In this document: positions 1 to 5,596 of the stretch, in pieces | Numbering within the stretch: the stretch's first letter is position 1 | Layout: each line of letters starts with the position of its first letter | Source of the DNA: Bacteroidales bacterium UBA2632 | Lineage (GTDB): Bacteria; Bacteroidota; Bacteroidia; Bacteroidales; Dysgonomonadaceae | NCBI GenBank assembly: GCA_002359825.1 | Contig: DENY01000141.1 | Span: 4,370-9,965 of the forward strand | Direction: 5' to 3' | DNA length: 5,596 bases | The notes under the pieces: generated by a model | Told to the model about the DNA's origin: nothing | What the model saw: only the letters and a program-made list of their open reading frames with translations | Databases searched by the model: none | Position numbers and translations under genes: made by a program

Positions 1-187
1 ATGAGACTGCTCCCGGTATTTCTTTGTTTGCAATAGCTTGATTGATAACTAAGTCGGCTCGTTGCAATCTTTTGGAATCCATCCCCACTTGTTCTGGCGA
101 GACCTGAGGGAGTTGTTGAGCACTCATCTGTATAGCAAAAAACAGAGAGACTAAAACGGGGGTTATAAATTTCATGACTTGTTTCAT
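1..187 (-). CDS. Secreted serine hydrolase, beta-lactamase family (N-terminal fragment)
   Basis: The minus-strand frame opens at ATG 187-185 and runs off the left edge, giving 62 codons. The product starts MKQVMKFITPVLVSLFFAIQ and continues MSAQQLPQVSPEQVGMDS. A basic start, a hydrophobic core (about residues 7-20) and a likely cut after SAQ (about residue 24) make a clear signal peptide, so the protein is exported to the periplasm or outer surface. The mature start (PEQVGMDSKRLQRAD, then NKEIPGAV) matches the opening of class C beta-lactamase-like serine hydrolases (esterase/penicillin-binding fold). In these, 'IPGAV' leads into the first strand before the catalytic SxxK motif. The catalytic residues lie outside the window, so substrate and activity cannot be judged. 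A second ATG at codon 5 (175-173) is an equally plausible start. Family assignment rests on the N-terminus only. Confidence 0.75.
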   Translation of the reverse strand, partial: MKQVMKFITPVLVSLFFAIQMSAQQLPQVSPEQVGMDSKRLQRADLVINQAIANKEIPGAVS

Positions 188-206
188 CTTGTATTATTTA
201 TTTTCT

Positions 207-239
207 AATGACGAACAAAGATACAAATAGTTCGTAATT
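207..239 (-). promoter_or_regulatory. Probable promoter (-7 box) of the serine hydrolase, inside a near-palindrome
   Basis: Read on the minus strand, positions 223-216 spell TATCTTTG, a perfect match to the Bacteroidota primary-sigma -7 consensus TAnnTTTG. It lies about 29 bases upstream of the start codon. No TTTG -33 box is present at the usual 19-21 bp spacing; a TTG further upstream is about 27 bp away. The box is centred in an inverted repeat. Arms ACGAAC (211-216) and GTTCGT (230-235) are perfect and extend to 207-239 with one mismatched pair, leaving a 13-bp spacer. A repressor or activator binding here could control the hydrolase, but that is inference. Confidence 0.5.
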
Positions 240-741
240 TAATGGCATTGCAACACCCTGCGAAACAGGTAAAAGTTGGCAATCTTCATCAAAAACATGC
301 TGCAAAGTCACGTTTAATGAAAAATCTTCTACATCGAGCTAATGCAAAAACCATAAAAGTCCCTAATCTTAACTTTTGGAGGAAGAAGACACTAGTTAAA
401 ATTGAAATTCTTTGCTATTGTCGCACTACAAAACCACTAAAAGTTATTTTTCTTTGTCCTCGTAGCCTATTCCAACTCTTCAATCACGGTTTAGTTATTA
501 GATTATACTCTTCCATCTGTTTAATCACTATGAACTAGATAGATTTTGCTATTCCTACCGTTCCATCGGGATGGATTGGATAGATTTTCAATTTTCTGGT
601 GTATTATTACGATGGAACTATCGGATTATCTATTTCTTACTATTCAGCAGTGATGAAATAAACAGATTACAATTTTCTAACTATATCATCGGAAATGAAT
701 GATAGAATTTCATTTTTCTATCTATAACTTCACGATTAAAC
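235..741. repeat. Degenerate 41/42-bp tandem repeat array, about 12 units
   Basis: This gene-free stretch is built from diverged tandem units. The left half has a 42-bp period: 235-276, 277-318, 319-360, 361-402 and 403-444. The hexamer AATCTT recurs at 281, 323 and 365 and as ATTCTT at 407, exactly 42 bp apart, and most units end in a form of TAAAAGT. Unit 445-496 carries about 10 extra bases. The right half has a 41-bp period: 497-537, 538-578, 579-619, 620-660, 661-700 (40 bp) and 701-741. These units share a block like GATAGATTTTC near the front, a pyrimidine-rich middle, and a block like ATCACGATGAA near the end. Neighbouring units are roughly 50-60% identical by eye. The change of period breaks any single reading frame, so it is not a coding array as it stands. 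The function is unknown. Confidence 0.75.
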
Positions 742-779
742 TGTAAGATGAGCATACAATAGTAAAGAAAGACAAATTG

Positions 780-824
780 TTGACCCTTTGTTCAATGATT
801 ATACCTAAGTTTGTATAAAGTTTG
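780..824 (+). promoter_or_regulatory. Possible promoter for the small ORF and DUF6261-like gene
   Basis: TAAGTTTG at 806-813 fits the Bacteroidota -7 consensus TAnnTTTG and lies about 60 bases upstream of the candidate starts. Upstream TTTG (787-790) and TTG (780-782) could serve as a -33 box. Their gaps to the -7 box are 15 and 23 bp rather than the usual 19-21, so this is a weak call. The region 742-862 shows no other structure apart from a small AT-only hairpin (AATAAT-GTTA-ATTATT, 849-864) that touches the GGAGG sequence at 865-869. Confidence 0.35.
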
Positions 825-876
825 AGCTTTAAGCAGATGCTAATCATCAATAATGTTAATTATTGGAGGTTTTAGC

Positions 877-1045
877 ATGGTGCAAAGCATTAGAAAATCA
901 AATTGAACGAGTATTGTCTGTCTCCGTAGATGAAGATTACGTACTTTATGAGGCTTCGAATAATGCTGAAGGCAACTTTATTATTAATTATCATGCTATG
1001 TTAAAAGACTTAACTAGCTATACAATACATTTACCACCTAAATAG
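877..1045 (+). pseudogene. Small ORF, unknown function, apparently frameshifted near its start
   Basis: A strong GGAGG (865-869) lies 7 bases before ATG 877, but that frame reads MVQSIRKSN and stops at codon 10 (TGA 904-906). The frame one base over is open from 860 to the TAG at 1043-1045. It encodes about 50 further residues (…NQIERVLSVSVDEDYVLYEASNN…, ending …SYTIHLPPK) and has no ATG of its own until 'HAM' late in the frame; its only early start is TTG 863. Removing one A from the AAAA run at 894-897 joins the two parts into a protein of about 56 residues, MVQSIRNQIERVLSV…. This suggests a one-base insertion, a sequencing error, or less likely frameshifting during expression. I do not recognise the protein; it has no signal peptide or membrane segment. 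It ends 8 bases before the DUF6261-like gene, suggesting co-transcription. The alternative is an intact gene starting at TTG 863, which would place GGAGG inside the gene. Confidence 0.45.
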
Positions 1046-1053
1046 AGAATGAC

Positions 1054-1872
1054 ATGCAAATAAGAAGAATTAGTCTGTCGAAACTACAAAGAGCAAATAT
1101 GCTAACAATAATGAGTAACATTATTGGCATACTTAAAGAATATGATGTTGAGAAACTTCACCTCGATTTCATGTTGAAGATTCTTGAGAAAAACCAACTT
1201 CAAGTCAACACCATTGCTCCACTTAAAGGTCCATTGATGATGACACCTTATGTGCAACAATGGCATGACGAAAGGGTGAAGCTAGCAGGATCCATTGCCA
1301 TCCAAATGAAAGGCATAGCGCAAGCCAACCTCCCAAGCATGAGGGAGGAGATTAAAATTGCACAAGAGGTTGTACAACTTTATTTGGTGGGGTTGAGAAA
1401 AAAGAAAAAAGAGGAAGTTGAATCATTGATAGACAGCTTTCTGAGAGATGTCAAAAAGAACCAGCATGTGGCTGATGCTTTCACTAAGGTTGCTTTGATG
1501 CCTTATGTTGACGAGCTTGCCCAAGCCAGCAAAGAGCACTACAAGTTTTACAAAAAAAGAAATCTGGAGGCCGCCCAAAAGCAAAAGGGAGACAAAAACA
1601 AAACCATTAAGAGAGAAGCTCAAGGGGCGTTGCGAAGCCTTTTTGAGCAAATAGAGATGGGTCACAGGAATTATCCAGAGTTGGATTATGCGCATCTGAT
1701 AACACGCCTTAATGTAGAACTTGCAAGATTTACTAATTCAATAAAAACACGCGAAACCTACAATAAGAAAAGAGCCAAAAAAGCTAGGGAGGCTGCTCTG
1801 GTTTCACAACAAGAAGCTGAAGAACAACAGGACAGTGAGAATCTAAAAGATTCTGAAAAAGATGCTCTATAG
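1054..1872 (+). CDS. DUF6261-like protein of unknown function
   Basis: This 272-residue soluble, mostly helical protein has no signal peptide or membrane segment. Its pattern matches the Bacteroidota family DUF6261 as I know it. An N-terminal 'ISLSKLQRANMLTIMSNI' helix comes first, then a middle with 'REEIKIAQEVVQLYLVGLRKKKKEEVESLIDSFL' (residues 97-130). A segment 'PYVDELAQASKEHYKFYKKRN' (150-170) follows and resembles the 'W-V-x-E-L-E-x-A-N' region of the family. The C-terminal 45 residues are highly charged and probably form a coil or disordered tail (KKRAKKAREAA, then QQEAEEQQDSENLKDSEKD). ATG 1054 is the first start after the upstream stop at 1045; the SD is weak, and translation may be coupled to the small ORF upstream. 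The family has no established function that I can state. Assignment is from memory of the family's look, not from a search. Confidence 0.65.
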   Translation: MQIRRISLSKLQRANMLTIMSNIIGILKEYDVEKLHLDFMLKILEKNQLQVNTIAPLKGPLMMTPYVQQWHDERVKLAGSIAIQMKGIAQANLPSMREEIKIAQEVVQLYLVGLRKKKKEEVESLIDSFLRDVKKNQHVADAFTKVALMPYVDELAQASKEHYKFYKKRNLEAAQKQKGDKNKTIKREAQGALRSLFEQIEMGHRNYPELDYAHLITRLNVELARFTNSIKTRETYNKKRAKKAREAALVSQQEAEEQQDSENLKDSEKDAL

Positions 1873-1928
1873 ATAGTGCTTCTCTGTAGATGATTTCAGG
1901 ATATTACTACTTTAGATTACACTCTATT

Positions 1929-3230
1929 CTATCTGAGTTTTGGTTCCAAGGCCTTCTTAGCCCACAATGTCTGAATAACTCCTCTCACCGTTAGGTAAAT
2001 GATAAATGAAAGCCACAAAGCATTATTACCCAAAAGAGACTTAGAGGAATAGTAACACACAAAGAATGTGATGGCTGATATCACCATGGCATTTCGCATC
2101 TCTTCTGATGCAGTGGCTCCTATATATATGCCGTCCCAGAGGAAAGCTGCGAATCCAGTGATTGGAATCAGGATTGTCCAAAAAGTAAATGATTTGGTCA
2201 TAGCAATCACTTCTTCATTGTTGGTGAGGACTTGCAATATTTGATTGGGAAATAGTATGTATATGATTGCTGATGCTGCGCTTACAACAAGTCCCCAGAA
2301 GAAAAGCCTTTTGATCATATGGCGCAACAACAAATGGTTTCTTGAACCTATGAAACGACCAGTGAGTGCCTCTCCTGCATAAGCAAATCCATCCATAAAA
2401 TAAGAGAAGAGCATAAAGAACTGCATCAACAAAGCATTAACCGCAAGAATGGTCTCGCCCATCCCAGAAGATGCAAATGTAAAAAATGTAGTGACGAGCG
2501 TTAGCATGAATGTTCTAATAAAAACATCACCATTTACTTTAAAGTAAGCCTTGAGGGCACTCGTGTCTAATACAGTTTTCAGATTAATATACTTAGTCAT
2601 TCTACTATAAAAGCGAAACCACATAGCAATACAAATTGCAAAGGTGATTAGTTGTGACAGCATTGTTCCAAAAGCGATTCCTTTTATTTTCATATCGAAT
2701 CCGAATACAAAGATAAAACTCAATACAATGTTTAGCACATTATTGATAATGGCTATCACCATTGGAGTCTTTGCATTTTGCATGCCAATGAACCATCCCT
2801 TAAAAGCATATACTGCAAGTACTGCAGGTGCACTCCATATACATATTCTGAAGTAAAACTGAACGTTTTCGATGGTTTCAGGTCCCGATTTGATAAACCT
2901 AATTGCAATCTTTTCAATGGGCACTTGTAACATCAGTAGAAGTATTCCAAAACCAAAAGCTAGCAATAGTGATCGTATAAGCACGTTCATAGCTTCGCTA
3001 AAATCTCGCGCACCATATGCTTGAGCTGTGAATCCACTAGAACTCATTCTCAAGAATCCAAAATTCCAATAGACCATGTTGAAAATATTGCTTCCCAAGG
3101 CTATGGCTCCTATATATATGGCAGAACCTAAATGCCCTGCAATAGCTATGTCTATCATTCCCAGCATAGGTACGGTAATGTTAGATATAATATTGGGTAG
3201 GGCTAGTCGAAATATTCTTTTATCCATCAT
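1929..3230 (-). CDS. MATE family efflux transporter (DinF-like)
   Basis: At 433 residues this is the usual length for a MATE transporter, an inner-membrane antiporter that exports drugs or organic cations in exchange for H+ or Na+. About twelve hydrophobic segments form two halves of six. Residues 12-34 (PNIISNITVPMLGMIDIAIA, then GHL) form the typical first helix. 'NFGFLRMSSSGFTAQAYGA' (56-74) is the hallmark of the DinF branch. 'GWFIGMQNAKTPM' (145-157), 'DGFAYAGEALTG' (280-291) and 'WDGIYIGATASEEMRNAM' (365-382) are further conserved stretches of that branch. The start is one of two adjacent ATG codons (3230 or 3227), with no SD, as is common in this phylum. It converges with the DUF6261-like gene across a 56-bp gap (1873-1928) where I see no good hairpin terminator. 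The real substrate cannot be told from sequence. The frame is intact, with no sign of decay. Confidence 0.93.
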   Translation of the reverse strand: MMDKRIFRLALPNIISNITVPMLGMIDIAIAGHLGSAIYIGAIALGSNIFNMVYWNFGFLRMSSSGFTAQAYGARDFSEAMNVLIRSLLLAFGFGILLLMLQVPIEKIAIRFIKSGPETIENVQFYFRICIWSAPAVLAVYAFKGWFIGMQNAKTPMVIAIINNVLNIVLSFIFVFGFDMKIKGIAFGTMLSQLITFAICIAMWFRFYSRMTKYINLKTVLDTSALKAYFKVNGDVFIRTFMLTLVTTFFTFASSGMGETILAVNALLMQFFMLFSYFMDGFAYAGEALTGRFIGSRNHLLLRHMIKRLFFWGLVVSAASAIIYILFPNQILQVLTNNEEVIAMTKSFTFWTILIPITGFAAFLWDGIYIGATASEEMRNAMVISAITFFVCYYSSKSLLGNNALWLSFIIYLTVRGVIQTLWAKKALEPKLR

Positions 3231-3237
3231 GCAAAAA

Positions 3238-3257
3238 TAACACTTTCTATTGTGTTA
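3238..3257 (-). promoter_or_regulatory. Inverted repeat in the leader of the MATE gene
   Basis: Perfect 6-bp arms TAACAC (3238-3243) and GTGTTA (3252-3257) flank an 8-bp spacer, starting 7 bases upstream of the MATE start codon. It could be a small operator for a regulator of the efflux pump or a weak hairpin in the mRNA leader. No clear TAnnTTTG -7 box for the minus-strand gene was found in 3231-3390. Short AT-rich inverted repeats arise by chance, so confidence is low. Confidence 0.3.
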
Positions 3258-3326
3258 AATATAAGAAACGTTCTATTTATAACTTATTTTGCTATACATA
3301 TCTCCTTTAAGGATAATTTATTTTTA

Positions 3327-3334
3327 TATCTTTG
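3327..3334 (+). promoter_or_regulatory. -7 promoter box of the V-type ATPase operon
   Basis: TATCTTTG matches the Bacteroidota -7 consensus TAnnTTTG exactly and lies 56 bases before the start of the subunit E gene, so transcription would begin near 3340 with a leader of about 50 bases. The -33 position lacks a clean TTTG; the nearest candidate is TTTA at 3306-3309, 17 bp away. This is the only good -7 match reading right in the divergent region, so it probably drives the whole E-DUF2764-A operon. Confidence 0.6.
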
Positions 3335-3390
3335 TGGATAGAGATTTATTTTCTTTGAGACAATTCAAAAAATAACAGCACAATAATATT

Positions 3391-3978
3391 ATGGATAAAA
3401 TTCAAGAGCTCACTTCTAAACTCTATGAAGAGGGAGTGAAAAAAGGTAATGCCGAGGCAGAAAAGATTATAGCGGATGCAGAAAAGAAAGAAAAGCAAAT
3501 ACTTGATGATGCTCACAGCAAGGCTCAAGAAATAATAAATACTGCAAAGAAAAAATCTACAGAAGTAAACAATAATGCCGAGTCAGAACTTAAACTATAT
3601 GCTTCGCAAGCATTGGAAGGTTTGAAAACCGAGGTTACGAATATTATAACCGAAAAATTGGCTACATCTAGTGTGAAAGCTGCCATAGAAGATAAAGTGT
3701 TTATGCAAAAACTTATAACCAATCTTATGCAAAACTGGACAGAAAAACAAACAATGGTTGTGAGTGTAGAAAACAAAGATGAATTGGAGAATTATATTCT
3801 AGCCAATGCTAAATCACTTCTCGCCAATAAGCTGAAAATAGAGTCGGTGAACGGAATAGAAACCGGATTTGAGATTGCACCCGAAGATGGGACTTATAAG
3901 GTGAAGTTTGGCGAAGAGGAGTTTATAGAATATTTCAAAGAGTTTCTACGTCCTCAAATTCAAAAGCTATTGTTCTAA
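3391..3978 (+). CDS. atpE: V-type ATP synthase subunit E (peripheral stalk)
   Basis: Subunit E pairs with a second long helical protein to make the peripheral stalk that holds the A/B head of the V/A-type rotary ATPase fixed against rotation. The 195-residue product has the family's expected length and two-part build. The first 85 residues are a charged, Ala/Lys/Glu-rich coiled coil (EKIIADAEKKEKQILDDAHS, continuing KAQEII). A globular C-terminal domain (about 95-195) ends in the familiar 'ETGFEIAPEDGTYKVKFGEEEF' and 'EFLRPQIQKLLF' pattern, which docks on the head. There is no SD before ATG 3391, which is the first Met in frame and is followed by the expected MDKIQELTSKLYEEG opening. It is the first gene of the operon, 32 bp ahead of the DUF2764 gene. 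The name ntpE is also used; this should not be confused with the F-type subunit called atpE. Confidence 0.93.
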   Translation: MDKIQELTSKLYEEGVKKGNAEAEKIIADAEKKEKQILDDAHSKAQEIINTAKKKSTEVNNNAESELKLYASQALEGLKTEVTNIITEKLATSSVKAAIEDKVFMQKLITNLMQNWTEKQTMVVSVENKDELENYILANAKSLLANKLKIESVNGIETGFEIAPEDGTYKVKFGEEEFIEYFKEFLRPQIQKLLF

Positions 3979-4010
3979 ATTCTTTTATTCTAATCCACTA
4001 AAGTTATTCT

Positions 4011-4859
4011 ATGTTTAAAAATCAATACTATTATTTTGTAGCAGGTCTGCCTGATTTCTCGTTCGACAGCACAAAACTCCCATTTACAGTCTCCGAATTT
4101 AAAGAGATTTTGTATGAAGAGCTAAAGCCATACGATAAAAAGTTGATTGATAAATACTTTCTTGAGGCAGACAAAGAAAACTTGCTCAAACTTCTTTCAG
4201 ACAAAGAAGCTGAGATTAAAAAAACAAGTGTCTTCTCTCGTGAAGAAATGTTGAGCACCATTGAATCTATCAAAAAAGAAGAGGAATTGAAAAACAAAGA
4301 CATTCCCAATATTTTTGAAATATTCATCAAGCAATGGTTGAAAGAAGATGCTGAGTCTGAAAATACTAACTGGGAGAATTTACTTACTGCTCTATATATG
4401 GACTATGGTACAGAAGTGAAAAACACATTAGTATCACAGTGGTTCACATTAAACTTAAACATAGGCAACTTGTTAGCAGCTATCTATAGTCGCAAGTATG
4501 GATTGGAGGTAAAGCAAGTGGTGGTGAGTAACAACCCTATTGCAAATACAATACGAGCCAATGCAAACTCACGAGATTTTGGACTCGAACAAGAATTAGA
4601 TTACTACGATGCTATACTAAAGATATCAGAAGAAACTGATATATATGAGCGGGAGCGTAAAATTGATAAGTTTCGCTGGGATTGGTTGGAAGAAAACACG
4701 GTCTTTGATTATTTCAATATTGAATATCTTTTTGCTTATTTGTGCAAGTTGCAAATCTTGGAGCGTTGGGTACAACTTAATGCTGAGGAAGGTGAACGCG
4801 TATTTCGCGAACTCATAGCCAATATGAAGAAAGACGTAAAAGTGCCCGATGAAGAGTAA
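4011..4859 (+). CDS. DUF2764 protein, V-type ATPase operon component
   Basis: This 282-residue, soluble, helix-rich protein is recognised by its start 'QYYYFVAGLPDFSFDS' (5-20) and by its conserved C-terminal block 'FRWDWLEENTVFDYFNIEYL' (221-240), which continues FAYLCKLQILERW. These are typical of DUF2764 proteins, which I know from V-type ATPase operons of Bacteroidota, Chlamydiae and spirochaetes. It lies between subunits E and A with gaps of 32 and 34 bp and the same strand and style, so it is almost certainly co-transcribed and part of the same machine. In Thermus-like operons, subunits C and F (central-stalk adaptor) occupy the slot between E and A. From position and helical character I infer that DUF2764 may be a divergent C-like adaptor between head and membrane ring; the sequence alone does not prove it. 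ATG 4011 starts the conserved N-terminus directly, without an SD. Confidence 0.88.
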   Translation: MFKNQYYYFVAGLPDFSFDSTKLPFTVSEFKEILYEELKPYDKKLIDKYFLEADKENLLKLLSDKEAEIKKTSVFSREEMLSTIESIKKEEELKNKDIPNIFEIFIKQWLKEDAESENTNWENLLTALYMDYGTEVKNTLVSQWFTLNLNIGNLLAAIYSRKYGLEVKQVVVSNNPIANTIRANANSRDFGLEQELDYYDAILKISEETDIYERERKIDKFRWDWLEENTVFDYFNIEYLFAYLCKLQILERWVQLNAEEGERVFRELIANMKKDVKVPDEE

Positions 4860-4893
4860 TAATAAAAAAAGGAAATAGAAACAACACATATAT

Positions 4894-5596
4894 ATGTCAA
4901 CAAAAGGAATTGTAAAAGGAATTATCTCCAACTTAGTAATAGTTGAAGTAGATGGTCCTGTAGCGCAAAACGAAATTGCTTATATAGTTTTGGATGATAC
5001 AAAACTAATGGCAGAAGTTATTAAAGTAGTTGGTAAAAGTGCTTATGTACAGGTGTTTGAGAGCACCCGAGGATTGGCTGTTAATGCTGAGGTGGAATTT
5101 GAGGGGCATATGCTCGAAGTAGTATTAGGACCTGGGTTATTGGAGCGAAACTTAGACGGACTACAGAATGATCTTGACAAAATGGAGGGTGTTTTCTTGA
5201 AGAGAGGACAATATACATTTCCTCTGAATGAAGAAAAACTGTGGCGTTTCAAACCTTTGGCTAAAAAAGGAGATAAAGTTTCTGCTGGAGCATGGTTAGG
5301 TGAAGTTGATGAAAACTTTCAACCACACAAAATAATGCTCCCCTTCAAAATGGAAGGCGAGTACACGGTGAAAAGTGTGGCTGCAGAAGGTGAATATAAT
5401 ATCTATGATATTATGGCCGTTGTTGAAGACAAGGATGGCAATGAGATTGAACTCAACATGATTCAACGTTGGCCTGTGAAACAACCTATCACTTTCTTCA
5501 AACACAAACCTCGTCCGTACAAACTACTTGAAACAGGTGTAAGAACCATTGATACTTTGAACCCAATTGTGGAAGGCGGTACTGGGTTTATTCCTA
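4894..5596 (+). CDS. atpA: V-type ATP synthase catalytic subunit A (N-terminal part, cut by window end)
   Basis: This is the catalytic nucleotide-binding subunit of the V/A-type rotary ATPase head, which couples ATP turnover to H+ or Na+ movement. The window holds 234 codons of a family usually near 580-590 residues. Residues 1-70 form the beta-barrel domain (TKGIVKGIISNLVIVEVDGP; VFESTRGL at 55-61). 'VVLGPGLLERNLDGLQ' (76-91) follows, then the long A-type-specific insertion, the 'bulge' domain that sets subunit A apart from B and from F-type beta (about 110-195). 'QRWPVK' (191-196) precedes 'RPYKLLETGVRTIDTLNPIV' (207-226). The last residues, 'EGGTGFIP', lead straight into the Walker A P-loop, which lies just beyond the window. 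The frame is intact. No SD sits at normal distance; an AAGGAAA about 20 bases upstream is too far. The name ntpA is also in use; this is not F-type alpha. Confidence 0.95.
   Translation, partial: MSTKGIVKGIISNLVIVEVDGPVAQNEIAYIVLDDTKLMAEVIKVVGKSAYVQVFESTRGLAVNAEVEFEGHMLEVVLGPGLLERNLDGLQNDLDKMEGVFLKRGQYTFPLNEEKLWRFKPLAKKGDKVSAGAWLGEVDENFQPHKIMLPFKMEGEYTVKSVAAEGEYNIYDIMAVVEDKDGNEIELNMIQRWPVKQPITFFKHKPRPYKLLETGVRTIDTLNPIVEGGTGFIP

Noticed and set aside
242..538. A 98-codon open frame with ATG start in the array
   Set aside because: It follows the 42-bp repeat period, has no SD or promoter of its own, changes phase at the irregular unit 445-496, and resembles no family I recognise. Reported as a repeat observation, not a gene.
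563..574. Short hairpin CCAT-CGGG-ATGG as a terminator or RNA element
   Set aside because: Only a 4-5 bp stem without a T tract, present in a single array unit and not preserved in the others.
235..741. CRISPR array
   Set aside because: The units are contiguous and diverged along their whole length. There are no identical repeats separated by unique spacers, and no cas genes nearby.
1423..1695. Open frame on the opposite strand of the DUF6261-like gene
   Set aside because: It is fully contained in a well-supported gene on the other strand and its hydrophobic product matches no family. The same applies to the opposite-strand frames inside the subunit E, DUF2764 and subunit A genes.
1873..1928. 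Bidirectional terminator between the convergent DUF6261-like and MATE genes
   Set aside because: No GC-rich hairpin with a T run is visible; only weak 4-bp complementary pairs (GTAG/CTAC, AGAT/ATCT) are present.
2114..3120. A 17-base identical stretch (2114-2130 and 3104-3120) inside the MATE gene
   Set aside because: Both copies encode the IYIGA motif (residues 38-42 and 368-372) with the same codons. It is explained by protein sequence and codon use rather than a DNA element.

Overview
The window looks like a low-GC chromosomal segment from a member of the Bacteroidota (Bacteroides/Prevotella-like). Four signs support this. Most starts lack a Shine-Dalgarno sequence. There are promoter -7 boxes of the TAnnTTTG type. 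A DUF6261-type protein, which I associate with this phylum, is present. The window also holds the front of a V/A-type ATPase operon in the arrangement E - DUF2764 - A. The species cannot be named from the sequence.

Layout, left to right. At the left edge on the minus strand is the N-terminus of a secreted serine hydrolase of the beta-lactamase family, with a -7 promoter box set inside a near-palindrome. From about 235 to 741 there is no convincing gene. The stretch is a degenerate tandem array of about 12 units, with a 42-bp period in the left half and a 41-bp period in the right half. It lies between divergently read genes and is the most unusual thing here. At 742-862 is a short leader with a possible promoter, followed by a small reading frame that appears frameshifted near its start (877-1045). 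A 272-codon DUF6261-like gene (1054-1872) follows closely.

A MATE-family multidrug/cation efflux pump (1929-3230, minus strand) converges on the DUF6261-like gene. It shares the 160-bp divergent region 3231-3390 with the V-ATPase operon, which reads to the right: subunit E (3391-3978), the DUF2764 protein (4011-4859) and catalytic subunit A (4894 to the window end). Subunit A is cut just before its Walker A loop. These three genes should make the peripheral stalk, a probable central or adaptor part, and the nucleotide-binding head of one rotary ATPase. The B, D, I and K genes would be expected downstream, outside the window.

The coding genes are mostly ordinary. The second-look items are the 41/42-bp array, the apparent frameshift at about 894-897, the palindrome around the hydrolase promoter, and the uncharacterised DUF2764 subunit in the slot where other V/A-ATPase operons carry subunits C and F.
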